Shown in pieces: positions 1-8,086 of a DNA stretch of 46,360 bases. The DNA comes from Alphaproteobacteria bacterium (GTDB lineage Bacteria > Pseudomonadota > Alphaproteobacteria > JAJFFI01): positions 1 to 46,360 of the forward strand of contig JASJBI010000005.1 in assembly GCA_030066595.1 (NCBI GenBank), in the 5' to 3' direction. Position 1 is the first letter of the stretch, and every line of letters starts with the position of its first letter. A model generated the notes under the pieces. That model did no database searches. It was not told the origin of the DNA and worked only from the letters and a program-made list of their open reading frames with translations. The position numbers and the translations under genes are program-made.

Positions 1-2323
1 CGATACATTCCCGGATGGCGCGGCGGGTGATTTCCTCCAGCGCCGCGCCCGGCACCAGGATGTCGGCGATCTCATGGTAGATTTCGCGATATCGGCGGTT
101 GCACAAGACCATCCGATGGCCGCTGTCGAAAATGACGAACCCGTCCGCAAGGGCTTCGACGGCGTCCGACAGCAGGCGCCGGGTATGCTGGGCCTCCGCC
201 TCGACCGTGACGTCCGTGCCGGTGCCGCGATAGCCGATGAAGGACCCGTCCTCGTCGAAGACCGGCTTGCCGCTGATCGACCAGTGCCGGGTGCTGACCT
301 TGGATGTCTCCACGACATATCGGAAGTCGCGGAAGGGTTTGCGCTGCTTGAGATCCTGCAAATGGCTTTGCCAGTCGGTGTCGTCCGGCTCGGGTTTGAC
401 CAGGTCCAAACGGGTCTTGCCGATCAGCTCGGCCGGATCCAGGCCGGTCTGTTCGGCGAACCGGCTCGAGAAATATGAGAAGTGGAGATCCGCATCCATT
501 TCCCAGAACCAGTCGGACGCGACTTCGGCGACGTCGCGGAAACGCTGTTCGCTCTCGCGCCGGGCGGCCTCTGCTTGCGTGCGCTCGATGGCGATTCCGG
601 CGAGATGGGCGGTGGTCTCCAGATAGTCCAGCTCCGGTCTTCTTGGCCGCCGAACCTCGCGATGGCTGAGGGCCAGGGTGCCCAGGACTTGTCCGGCTGC
701 GCCGACGATCGGTTCCGACCAGCAGGCCCGGATGCCGGCCCGCTCGGCAAGGTCTTGGAAGCCTGCCCAGTTGGGGTGGCTGACCACGTCCTCGACGATC
801 ACCCGCTTGCCGCTATGCGCCGCCGCGCCGCACGAGGCGACGTTCGGCCCGACCGGCAAGCCGTCGATGGCCTCGCTCAGGAATGCCGGCAGGCTTGGCG
901 CTGCTCCCCGCAGCAGGCACTTCTTATCCTGGTCGAGGATCAGCACCGAGCAGAGCGCACCCGGAATGATCTCTTCGGCGGTCTGGGCCAGAGCGTCCAG
1001 GACCTCGTCCAAGGACGCGCCCTGCGCCAGAAGTTCCAGGACCCTGTTGCGGCCCTGCAGAATCTTTTGGGCGTGTCTTTCCTCGGTGACGTCCGTGTAA
1101 GTGGTGACGAATCCGCCACCCGGAACCGGTTCGCCGGCGATCTCCAGGACGGTTCCGTCCTGGCGGGTTCGCTCGAAGCGATGCGGCTCGAAGCGTTTGG
1201 CAAGCTCGACCCGCTCACGCACCTGGTCATCCGGATCTCCCGGCCCGTATTCACCCCGTTCCGCGTTGTACCGGATGAAGTTCTCGAACGGATCCCCTGG
1301 CCGGAACTGCTCGGGCGGGAAGCCCAGCAGTTCCAGAAACCGTCGGTTGAACGCGACCAGCCGCAGATCCGGGTCCGCCACGCTGATGCCCTGCGACATA
1401 TGCTCGAGGGTCGCCTCGAGCACGGACGAATTCTCGGCCAGCTGCTGTTCGGCCCGCTTGCGGGCGGTGACGTCGAGCGCGATTCCGTCCCACACCACGG
1501 CGCCGTCCTCGCGGCGATGCGGATGTGCGACTGTGCGCATCCAGCGCATGCGGCCGTTGGACGGGCAAATGCGGTTCTCGAACTCGAATACGCTGAGGCG
1601 CGCGGCAGAATCCCGCAGCGCCTCGCGCCAAGGCCCCACGTCGTCGCGATGGATGATGCCGATCAGCCGCTCGGGGTCGGAGACGGCGACCTCCGGGTCA
1701 ATGCCGAAGAGCTCCTTGACTTTGGGACTGAGGTAGGTGAAGCGGACACGGCCATCCGGCTCAATCACGCGGCGAAAGATGATACCTGGTAGGTTGGTGG
1801 CGATCCCGGCCAGCCGCGACTCCGCGCTGTCGGCCCGCACAAGGGCCTCGACATTGGCCGTCTCCTCGGTGCCCGTGCCGCGGTAACCCAAAAACGTGCC
1901 GGCTTCATCGAAGTAGGGTTTGCCGCTGACCCGCCAGTGGCGTCTGCGGCCGTTCAGATCATTGGCCCCGTAGCGGAAATCGCGGAACGGCCGCCGGGCC
2001 CGAACCTCTTGGATCAGGTCGCGCCACGCCGGCTCGGTATCCGGATCGACCCCGACGAATTCCCACGGGGTCTTGCCGAGAAACTCTTTCTCGTACCAGG
2101 TCCGGCTTTCGCCAAGCTTGGCCGAGGCGTAAATGAACCGAAACTCTTGGTCCGTCTCCCAGAACCAGTCGGAGGAGGTTTCGGCGAAGTCACGCCAGCG
2201 CGCGTCTTCGATGGCCGGGTGGCGACCGCCGGTCGCGCCGCGGGCCTCGCCAGACGATCGCGCTCCGGTCCGCCGAGCGCCACTGCGCCGGGAGCCGGAA
2301 CCCCTTCCGCGTGTTCTCGTCAA
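1..2323 (-). CDS. Multi-PAS/GAF sensor protein, C-terminus beyond the window
   Basis: One minus-strand frame stays open from a stop at 2417-2419 to the left edge, giving at least 774 residues. Reading N to C there are five PAS domains and one GAF domain: PAS1 (about 45-165, DWFWETD), PAS2 (about 170-290, LPGIIFRRV), PAS3 (about 295-405, MSQGISVADPDLRLVAFN), GAF (about 415-570), PAS4 (about 580-700, DWFWEMD) and PAS5 (from about 710, ADGFVIFDSGHRM). PAS1 and PAS4 are close internal copies: both have a KPFRDFRY or RPFRDFRY stretch and a GYRGTGT ending. No membrane segment is seen, so it is probably a cytosolic sensor. The output domain (histidine kinase or GGDEF/EAL) lies outside the window and is unknown. 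I chose the TTG at 2323 because AAAGGA sits six bases upstream; a GTG at 2413 is the only earlier start and lacks a clear ribosome site. The residues before PAS1 are low-complexity and rich in Arg and Gly. Confidence 0.85.
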   Translation of the reverse strand, partial: MTRTRGRGSGSRRSGARRTGARSSGEARGATGGRHPAIEDARWRDFAETSSDWFWETDQEFRFIYASAKLGESRTWYEKEFLGKTPWEFVGVDPDTEPAWRDLIQEVRARRPFRDFRYGANDLNGRRRHWRVSGKPYFDEAGTFLGYRGTGTEETANVEALVRADSAESRLAGIATNLPGIIFRRVIEPDGRVRFTYLSPKVKELFGIDPEVAVSDPERLIGIIHRDDVGPWREALRDSAARLSVFEFENRICPSNGRMRWMRTVAHPHRREDGAVVWDGIALDVTARKRAEQQLAENSSVLEATLEHMSQGISVADPDLRLVAFNRRFLELLGFPPEQFRPGDPFENFIRYNAERGEYGPGDPDDQVRERVELAKRFEPHRFERTRQDGTVLEIAGEPVPGGGFVTTYTDVTEERHAQKILQGRNRVLELLAQGASLDEVLDALAQTAEEIIPGALCSVLILDQDKKCLLRGAAPSLPAFLSEAIDGLPVGPNVASCGAAAHSGKRVIVEDVVSHPNWAGFQDLAERAGIRACWSEPIVGAAGQVLGTLALSHREVRRPRRPELDYLETTAHLAGIAIERTQAEAARRESEQRFRDVAEVASDWFWEMDADLHFSYFSSRFAEQTGLDPAELIGKTRLDLVKPEPDDTDWQSHLQDLKQRKPFRDFRYVVETSKVSTRHWSISGKPVFDEDGSFIGYRGTGTDVTVEAEAQHTRRLLSDAVEALADGFVIFDSGHRMVLCNRRYREIYHEIADILVPGAALEEITRRAIRECI

Positions 2324-2508
2324 GACCGTTCCTTTGCCTATGGTTGCGTATCCGGCGCCAAGCCGGGCCGATGGCCGATGCGTCGGAAGCCCAAGATTGC
2401 GACGTAGCAGCACATCTTAAGGCGCTGATATTATTTAGAAATTTTGTTCGCCTCGCGCGTGACGATGGCTACCGCGAAGGTATGGCAGACCGGTTAACTT
2501 TCTGTTAA

Positions 2509-3450
2509 TCAGCGAGCGACCGCGCGGTTGGCGATCAGGCGGCGGTAAACCGGTCGCATCACGGCAGGCAGGATGTAGATCGGGAGCTGACCGAGCACGA
2601 AGAACAGCATCACCGCGAGATCCACCTGTCCGGCCAGGGCGCCGATCAGGATCGCCATGTTGCGGTTGCCGGACATCATGCCGCAGGTGACGGCCCGCTC
2701 CCGGCCGCTCCAGAGAAAGACCGCGATGCCAAGCGCCTGCAGGCCGATGTTGGCGAGAAACGCGCTTGCGACATAGAGCGCGACGCGGCCGGGACGGTCC
2801 GCGATCTCGGCCGCCACACCGTCCATGATGGCGACGGCAAAGACCAGCAGCAGAATGACGTTGAGCCCGTCGATCGCTACCGCCTGGCGCTCGATCCAGC
2901 TCCGGGCCGTCACCGCGCGCAGCAGCCAGACCACCAGGAATGCCCCGCCGATCAGGCCGACCAGCCGGAAGATGAAGCCGACAAGCCCGACATCCAGCTC
3001 GATCCCATACAGGTGCAGCGCCAGGGGCGGCAGATAGAGCGGCAGGATAAGCGTTGCCCCCAAGGTGACGGCGCTGGTTAGCGCGACATCCAACCGGAAC
3101 AGCAAGGCAAACGGGATGCAGGAAATGAGCGGCGCCGAGCATGCCATGAGCATCAGGCCCGCCTCCAGACCGGGCGGCAGATCGACTGCGGCGAGCACGC
3201 CGCCCATGATCAGACTGGTCCCCAACGCCAGCCACGCAAAGACAAGGATCGCAAGCCAAGGCCGTCGGAACTGATGCCACAGGGCGTCCGGATCCTGTCG
3301 CAACAGGGACGTGACCAGGAGGAGGAACACGGTCGGCACCAGGAGCGGCCGGAACAGCTCGGCCAGGGCCGGTGCAGCCAGGCCCAAGAACACGCCCAAG
3401 GCCATGACCGTGGTTGCATGGCGGGCCAGGAAGGCGAGGGCTCGGGTCAT
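2509..3450 (-). CDS. Bile acid:sodium symporter (BASS)-like membrane transporter
   Basis: A 313-residue, strongly hydrophobic protein with about nine to ten predicted membrane segments. The layout resembles the BASS/SBF superfamily: an N-terminal LARHATTVMALGVFLGLAAP helix, an early L(L)xCSAPLIS stretch, and a late CGMMSGNRNMAILIG motif resembling the family's second conserved crossover region (usually S/GxRNxxLA). Known members move organic anions with sodium across the inner membrane; the substrate here cannot be told. The start at 3450 (MTRALAF) is preferred because the 28 residues that an upstream TTG at 3534 would add are polar and would delay the first helix. It is divergent from the thioesterase gene, with about 100 bases between the two starts. 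It could also be a more distant BASS-fold member rather than a bile-acid-type carrier. Confidence 0.75.
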   Translation of the reverse strand: MTRALAFLARHATTVMALGVFLGLAAPALAELFRPLLVPTVFLLLVTSLLRQDPDALWHQFRRPWLAILVFAWLALGTSLIMGGVLAAVDLPPGLEAGLMLMACSAPLISCIPFALLFRLDVALTSAVTLGATLILPLYLPPLALHLYGIELDVGLVGFIFRLVGLIGGAFLVVWLLRAVTARSWIERQAVAIDGLNVILLLVFAVAIMDGVAAEIADRPGRVALYVASAFLANIGLQALGIAVFLWSGRERAVTCGMMSGNRNMAILIGALAGQVDLAVMLFFVLGQLPIYILPAVMRPVYRRLIANRAVAR

Positions 3451-3552
3451 CGCGGCTGCCGGTCTCGGGAGCGAACGCCGGTCGGAAGCGGCGCGCACGC
3501 GTTCTTGTTCAACGGACTTGCCTGCCGGGTGCAATTCACTATCGTTCCCGGC

Positions 3553-4050
3553 ATGTCTGCCCCCGAGATCATCGACGGACCGCTTGCCCTACACGCCGAG
3601 CCGGTGCGGCCCGACTGGATCGACTACAACGGCCATATGAATGTGGCCTTCTACGTCCTTGCCTTTGATCACGCGACCGATGCGTTCTTCGATTTCATCG
3701 GGCTCGACGAGGCGTATCGCGAAACACAAAACGCCTCCACCTTCGCCGTCGAGAGCCACGTGTGCTATCTCCGCGAACTGCATGAAGGCGACCCGATGCG
3801 GTTTACCACACAGCTTTTGGGATTCGATGCGAAAAGGCTGCACTACTTTCATCGCATGTACCATGCCGAGGGGGGATACCTGGCAGCGACGCTGGAGTCG
3901 CTGAGCCTGCATGTCGACATGGCGACCCGTCGGGTCGCGCCCATGCCCGATGCGATCTTCGACCGCCTGGCCCGGATCCATGAGGCGCATGCCGGTCTCC
4001 CGCGGCCGTCCGAGGCGGGACAGACAATCCGGATGCCGACCTCTCGTTGA
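3553..4050 (+). CDS. Hotdog-fold acyl-CoA thioesterase (4HBT family)
   Basis: A 165-residue single-domain protein of normal length for the 4HBT/FcbC-type hotdog thioesterases. The hallmark is WIDYNGHMNVAFYV at about 21-34: the family's D-x-x-G-H-(M/V)-N motif, in which the Asp is the usual catalytic residue. The middle stretch VESHVCYLRELHEGDPMRF matches the family's second strand and loop. It likely hydrolyses a small acyl-CoA in the cytosol; similar proteins occur as betainyl-CoA thioesterases of carnitine degradation, but no carnitine genes are nearby, so the substrate is open. The ATG at 3553 is chosen because upstream in-frame residues are non-conserved and would overlap the divergent transporter gene. 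The SDR gene starts 66 bases downstream on the same strand, so the two are probably co-transcribed. Confidence 0.85.
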   Translation: MSAPEIIDGPLALHAEPVRPDWIDYNGHMNVAFYVLAFDHATDAFFDFIGLDEAYRETQNASTFAVESHVCYLRELHEGDPMRFTTQLLGFDAKRLHYFHRMYHAEGGYLAATLESLSLHVDMATRRVAPMPDAIFDRLARIHEAHAGLPRPSEAGQTIRMPTSR

Positions 4051-4116
4051 CGGCCGGCTCGGCGGGCCTAGTTACAGCCTGGTCCAGGTACACTGAAGCG
4101 CGAAGGGAACAGACAG

Positions 4117-4824
4117 ATGGCAGATGTTGAAACCGCGATCGTCGTTGGCGTCGGCCCCGGGCTGGGAGCTGCTCTCGGCCGGTGTTTCGCCGGCGCGGGC
4201 ATGCGCGTGGCGCTGGCCGCGCGCAATCGGGACTCGATCGCGCCATTCGCCGCGGAGCTGGGCGATATGGCGCGGGCCTATGCCTGCGATGCGACCGACG
4301 AGGCGCAGGTCGAGGCGCTGTTCGAGCAGGCCGAGGCCGAGCTGGGCGCGCCCAGCCTGGTGGCCTTCAACGCCGGGGCCTTCGTGCGCAAGGGCATCCT
4401 CGAGACCGAGACGGAGGAGTTCGAGCGGTGCTGGCGGGTCGGCTGTCTTGGCGGATTCCTGGTCGGCCGGGCCGCGGCGCGGGGCATGACGGCGCGTGGC
4501 CGCGGTACGATCGTGTTCACGGGCGCGACGGCATCGCTTCGCGGCGGCGCCAACTTCCACAACTTGGCGGTGCCCAAGTTCGGGCTCCGCGCCCTGGCGC
4601 AGAGCATGGCCCGGGAGCTGGGGCCCAAGGGCGTGCATGTCGCGCATGTGATCATCGATGGCCAGATCCTGTCGGACCGCTACGCCGATCTCGCCCGCGA
4701 GCGCCCCGAGGACGGGCTGCTCTCGCCGGACGCCATCGCCAGCAACTACCTCCACCTGCATCGCCAACACCGCAGCGCCTGGAGCCAGGAGATCGATCTC
4801 AGGCCCTGGGTCGAGAAGTTCTAG
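4117..4824 (+). CDS. Short-chain dehydrogenase-like protein lacking the catalytic Tyr
   Basis: A 235-residue Rossmann-fold protein with the SDR glycine-rich loop GVGPGLGAALG (about 11-21) and a later NAG-type segment (FNAGAF). At the classical YxxxK site the sequence reads L150-A-V-P-K154, so the Lys is kept but the catalytic Tyr is Leu. This resembles the atypical SDR_c10 subgroup, known to keep the Lys but replace the Tyr (usually with Phe). The C-terminal half (RALAQSMARELGPKGVHVAH, then IIDG) is typical of that subgroup. It probably binds NAD(P), but classical dehydrogenase chemistry is doubtful. It is encoded just after the thioesterase. The start at 4117 places the glycine loop at the expected distance from the N-terminus. 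Confidence 0.85.
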   Translation: MADVETAIVVGVGPGLGAALGRCFAGAGMRVALAARNRDSIAPFAAELGDMARAYACDATDEAQVEALFEQAEAELGAPSLVAFNAGAFVRKGILETETEEFERCWRVGCLGGFLVGRAAARGMTARGRGTIVFTGATASLRGGANFHNLAVPKFGLRALAQSMARELGPKGVHVAHVIIDGQILSDRYADLARERPEDGLLSPDAIASNYLHLHRQHRSAWSQEIDLRPWVEKF

Positions 4825-4876
4825 GAAAAATTTCTTATATCAATCGATCCTGATCTCGTCCCGCGGCCTCGACGAT

Positions 4877-4893
4877 TCGGCCCAAGGGGCCGA
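4877..4893. other. GC-rich perfect hairpin downstream of the SDR gene
   Basis: A 7-bp perfect inverted repeat (TCGGCCC, three-base loop AAG, GGGCCGA) lies 52 bases after the SDR stop and before the diguanylate cyclase gene. It has no T-tract, so it is at best a weak or Rho-assisted terminator or an RNA 3-prime-end stabiliser. Confidence 0.35.
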
Positions 4894-5035
4894 GGATTCG
4901 CGGCCGCCGGGTGGGGTCCGCCACCTTTGCTGGCATTCCCGGCCGAGTTAACGAATTGGTCAGAAGCCTCCCGGATAATCGGGCACTTACGGGGATCTCA
5001 TTCCTGTCTCAGGCGGCGAACCTCAAGGGCGATCA

Positions 5036-6091
5036 ATGGCTTATGGTCACGACGTAAAAAAGGCGGAGAAGTTCGCAGAATCCGCGCTCCAGCTCATGGC
5101 GGGCCACGGTATCCCGGCGGAGCCCAACAACTTTGCCGTTTGGTACGCCTACGCCGCGGGCGAGAACCACGATCTCTGCAAGGCCATCGATCTCGTGATC
5201 GCCAGCGAGGACAAGGTCGATACGACCCACCTCGAGGGCATCTACGAGAAATTCTTCGGCATCGAGGCCGAGAGCCAGGCGCTGCGGGATGCGGCGGATC
5301 GCATCGAGACCGCGGTTACCGAGGTGTTGGGGATCCTGGGTTCCGCAGGCAAGGAGACCAGCCGCTACGGCCAAGCCCTCGAGAAATATTCCGACAAGCT
5401 GGAGAAGCCGCTCAAGCTGGACCAGGTGCGGGCCATCGTCACCAAGATCGCCGACGAGACCCGGCGCGTGATTCAGCGGCAGAAGGAGCTCGACCGCGCG
5501 CTGTCCCGATCCAGCAAGGAAATCAGCGAACTTCGTACCAACCTTCAGACGGTGCGCCGCGAGGCCTCGACGGATCCGCTCACCGGCATCGCCAACCGCA
5601 AGGAATTCGAGGTCCAGATCAAGGCGATGGTCAAGGAAGCGGAAGAGGAGGGGGAGCCGCTGACGCTGCTCCTCGCGGACATCGACTTCTTCAAGTCGTT
5701 CAACGACAATTACGGGCACAGCACCGGCGATCAGGTCTTGAAGCTGGTGGCCCGCACGATCATCGAACGGATCAAGGGCCGCGACTTGGCCGCCCGCCTG
5801 GGCGGCGAAGAGTTTGCCGTGCTGTTGCCGGACACCAAGCTGCAGGACGCGGTCGTGGTCGGCAATCACATTCGGGTAGCGGTCGGATCGCGCAAGATCG
5901 TCGTGCGCAGTACTGGTGAGAACCTGGGATCGGTCGCGATCTCTCTCGGCGTGGCGCAATACCATCCGGGGGAACCGATACAGTCGTTCATCGAACGCAC
6001 CGATCGGGCGCTCTATGCGGCCAAACGCAATGGACGCGATCAGGTGTTTGCCGACGACTCACCTCCGCCATCCCTCGCCAAGTCCGCCTAG
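5036..6091 (+). CDS. Diguanylate cyclase (GGDEF domain) with helical N-terminal region
   Basis: A 351-residue soluble protein. Residues 1-185 are mostly helical and match no sensor domain I know; the last part (about 140-185) looks like a coiled-coil linker. The GGDEF domain covers about 185-340, with DPLTGIANRKEF, the metal-binding LLADIDFFKSFND, and the active-site signature GGEEF at 256-260, so synthesis of cyclic di-GMP from two GTP is expected. Five residues before GGEEF the inhibitory site reads KGRD instead of RxxD, so product inhibition through a standard I-site may be weakened. AAGGG lies about nine bases before the ATG. It stands alone, so its signal is unknown. Confidence 0.92.
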   Translation: MAYGHDVKKAEKFAESALQLMAGHGIPAEPNNFAVWYAYAAGENHDLCKAIDLVIASEDKVDTTHLEGIYEKFFGIEAESQALRDAADRIETAVTEVLGILGSAGKETSRYGQALEKYSDKLEKPLKLDQVRAIVTKIADETRRVIQRQKELDRALSRSSKEISELRTNLQTVRREASTDPLTGIANRKEFEVQIKAMVKEAEEEGEPLTLLLADIDFFKSFNDNYGHSTGDQVLKLVARTIIERIKGRDLAARLGGEEFAVLLPDTKLQDAVVVGNHIRVAVGSRKIVVRSTGENLGSVAISLGVAQYHPGEPIQSFIERTDRALYAAKRNGRDQVFADDSPPPSLAKSA

Positions 6092-6200
6092 CCACCCTTT
6101 CACTGCGCGTCCCCTCGGCATTAAAGTCTGCAAGTCCGTGACTTGTGGAGCAGCCAGGGGTGGGACATGGCTATGGTCCTGATGCCGGCGCGGCGATCAC

Positions 6201-8033
6201 ATGGTCGCCGGTAAACCCAAGCCCAAGACGTCGAGACCCGGGGCCGTACGGCGGCGCGTGCTCTCCCGACGCAGCCTGGTTCGTCTACGGGGCGTCGTGC
6301 GGCGCCTGCGGCGGACCGAGCGACTCTTTCCGTTGGTCATGGCGATCACCATCGGTGTGGTGGCCGGCTATGCCTCGCTCGCCTTTCGCTGGACCTTTGG
6401 GCTGATCCAGACGCTGACGCTGCAGGTCTCGGGCGAGCGGATCTATGCCCAGGCCGATGCGCTGGCCTGGTGGCATCTTCTGCTGGTCACCACCCTCGGC
6501 GGCTTGGCGGTCGGGCTGTTCATCCGCTTCGTCATGCCGGACCGGCGGCCGTTGGGGGTCGCCGACGTGATGGAGGCCAGCGCGCTGCGCGGGGGGCGCA
6601 TGTCGCTGCCGGCCGGTGTCGGGGCGGCCGTGGCCAGCGCCGCGTCGATCGGTGTCGGCGCCTCGGTCGGTCGGGAGGGCCCGGTTGTGCACTTGGGCGC
6701 CACGCTCGCGGCATGGGTCGCCGCACGCTTTCGGCTCGGCCGGGCCCAACAGCAAACCCTGCTGGGATGCGGCGTGGCAGCCGCGATTGCGGCCTCGTTC
6801 AACGCGCCGATCGCCGGCGTCCTGTTCGCGCTCGAAGTGGTCGTCGGCCACTACGCGCTCAGCGCATTCGCGCCGGTCGTCATTGCCTCGGTCATCAGCA
6901 CCCTGATCTCGCACGCCTATTTCGGCGCCTTCCCGGCCTTCATCGCGCCCGCCCACAACGTCGTCGAGCTTTGGGAGTTCCCGGCTTTCGCCTTGCTGGG
7001 GGTGACCAGCGCCATCGCGGCCATCCTGTTCATGCGGTCGATCATGTTCACGGCCAAAGTCGCCGAGCGGCTGCCGGTGCCGGATTGGTCGCGGCCCGCG
7101 GTCGGCGGTCTGGCGGTCGGGTTGATCGCGCTGGCCTTCCCGCAGGTCCTGGGCGTCGGCTACGGCGCCACCAGCGATGCCCTCGACGGCCTGTTTCCCC
7201 TTTATCTCTTGCTGGCACTAATCGTGGCCAAGACGGCGGCCACCGCGATCTCGCTGGGCTTCGGCTTCGGCGGCGGCGTGTTCAGCCCGTCCCTGGTGGT
7301 GGGCGCCATGCTGGGGGGCGCCTTCGGCATCATCGCCACGCAGGTCTTTCCGGACCACTCTTCCGGCCAGGGCGCCTACTCGCTGATCGGCATGGGGGCC
7401 GTCGCGGGCTCGGTGCTCGGCGCGCCGATCTCGACGATCCTGATCATGTTCGAGCTCACCCGCGACTACGCGCTGACCGTGGCGGTGATGGTGGCCGTGG
7501 TGGTCGCCTCCCTGATCACCCAGAGCTTCCACGGCCGGTCGTTCTTTGTCTGGCAGTTGGAGCGACGGGGCCTCAACTTGAAGGGGGGTCGCGAAGCCGG
7601 TTTGCTGCGGGCGGTTCGCTTGCGCGACATCATGGACAACGCCTTCGACTCGATCGCCCCGGACGCTTCATTGGAGGAGGTGCGTCGCTGTCTGATCTCG
7701 TCGACGAATGGCGAGCTGTTCGTCACCGCGGAGGACGGCCGGCTCGAGGGCGCGATCACCTTTGCCGAGATCGGCGAGGCAGCCTTCGACGAGAGCGCCG
7801 ATCAGGGACGTACAGCCCTGGACATCGCCCGACGCAATCCGCCGTTCTTGCAAGCCGGAGACGATCTCGATTCAGTGATGCGGCGGATCGGCGGTATCGG
7901 CGAGCCGCACGTCGCGGTGGTCGCCGATAAGGACAGCATGGTCATGGTCGGGCTGGTCCACGAGCGGGAAATCATGCTCGCCTATCAGCGCGCGATCGCC
8001 CAGGCCAGGGCCGAGGAGCGGGGCGAGGCCTAA
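6201..8033 (+). CDS. ClC-family chloride channel/transporter with C-terminal CBS pair
   Basis: A 610-residue protein: a ClC membrane domain (about 40-460) followed by a cytosolic CBS-pair-like region (about 480-600). The filter motifs are clear: GREGP at 157-161, with the gating glutamate E159, and GGVFSP near residue 357. The intracellular proton glutamate of antiporter-type ClCs (E203 in E. coli ClC) aligns with V213 in FALEVVVG, as in animal ClC channels. The GSGIP serine motif is replaced by GVADVMEA. It conducts or exchanges chloride across the inner membrane; loss of Glu-in favours a channel or uncoupled mode, though some bacterial exchangers also lack it. The CPA2 antiporter gene starts 53 bases after its stop, suggesting a joint role in pH, volume or ion balance. 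Confidence 0.93.
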   Translation: MVAGKPKPKTSRPGAVRRRVLSRRSLVRLRGVVRRLRRTERLFPLVMAITIGVVAGYASLAFRWTFGLIQTLTLQVSGERIYAQADALAWWHLLLVTTLGGLAVGLFIRFVMPDRRPLGVADVMEASALRGGRMSLPAGVGAAVASAASIGVGASVGREGPVVHLGATLAAWVAARFRLGRAQQQTLLGCGVAAAIAASFNAPIAGVLFALEVVVGHYALSAFAPVVIASVISTLISHAYFGAFPAFIAPAHNVVELWEFPAFALLGVTSAIAAILFMRSIMFTAKVAERLPVPDWSRPAVGGLAVGLIALAFPQVLGVGYGATSDALDGLFPLYLLLALIVAKTAATAISLGFGFGGGVFSPSLVVGAMLGGAFGIIATQVFPDHSSGQGAYSLIGMGAVAGSVLGAPISTILIMFELTRDYALTVAVMVAVVVASLITQSFHGRSFFVWQLERRGLNLKGGREAGLLRAVRLRDIMDNAFDSIAPDASLEEVRRCLISSTNGELFVTAEDGRLEGAITFAEIGEAAFDESADQGRTALDIARRNPPFLQAGDDLDSVMRRIGGIGEPHVAVVADKDSMVMVGLVHEREIMLAYQRAIAQARAEERGEA

Positions 8034-8086
8034 GGCGGGACGGTGCGGGACGCGGCCGACGGTCACTTGCGGGAGGCGCTCAGCGC

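Noticed and set aside
482..1792. A 436-codon open frame on the plus strand
   Set aside because: It lies opposite the multi-PAS/GAF gene, whose minus-strand frame contains clear domain motifs over the whole stretch; the plus-strand product has none and is Arg/Gly/Ala-rich.
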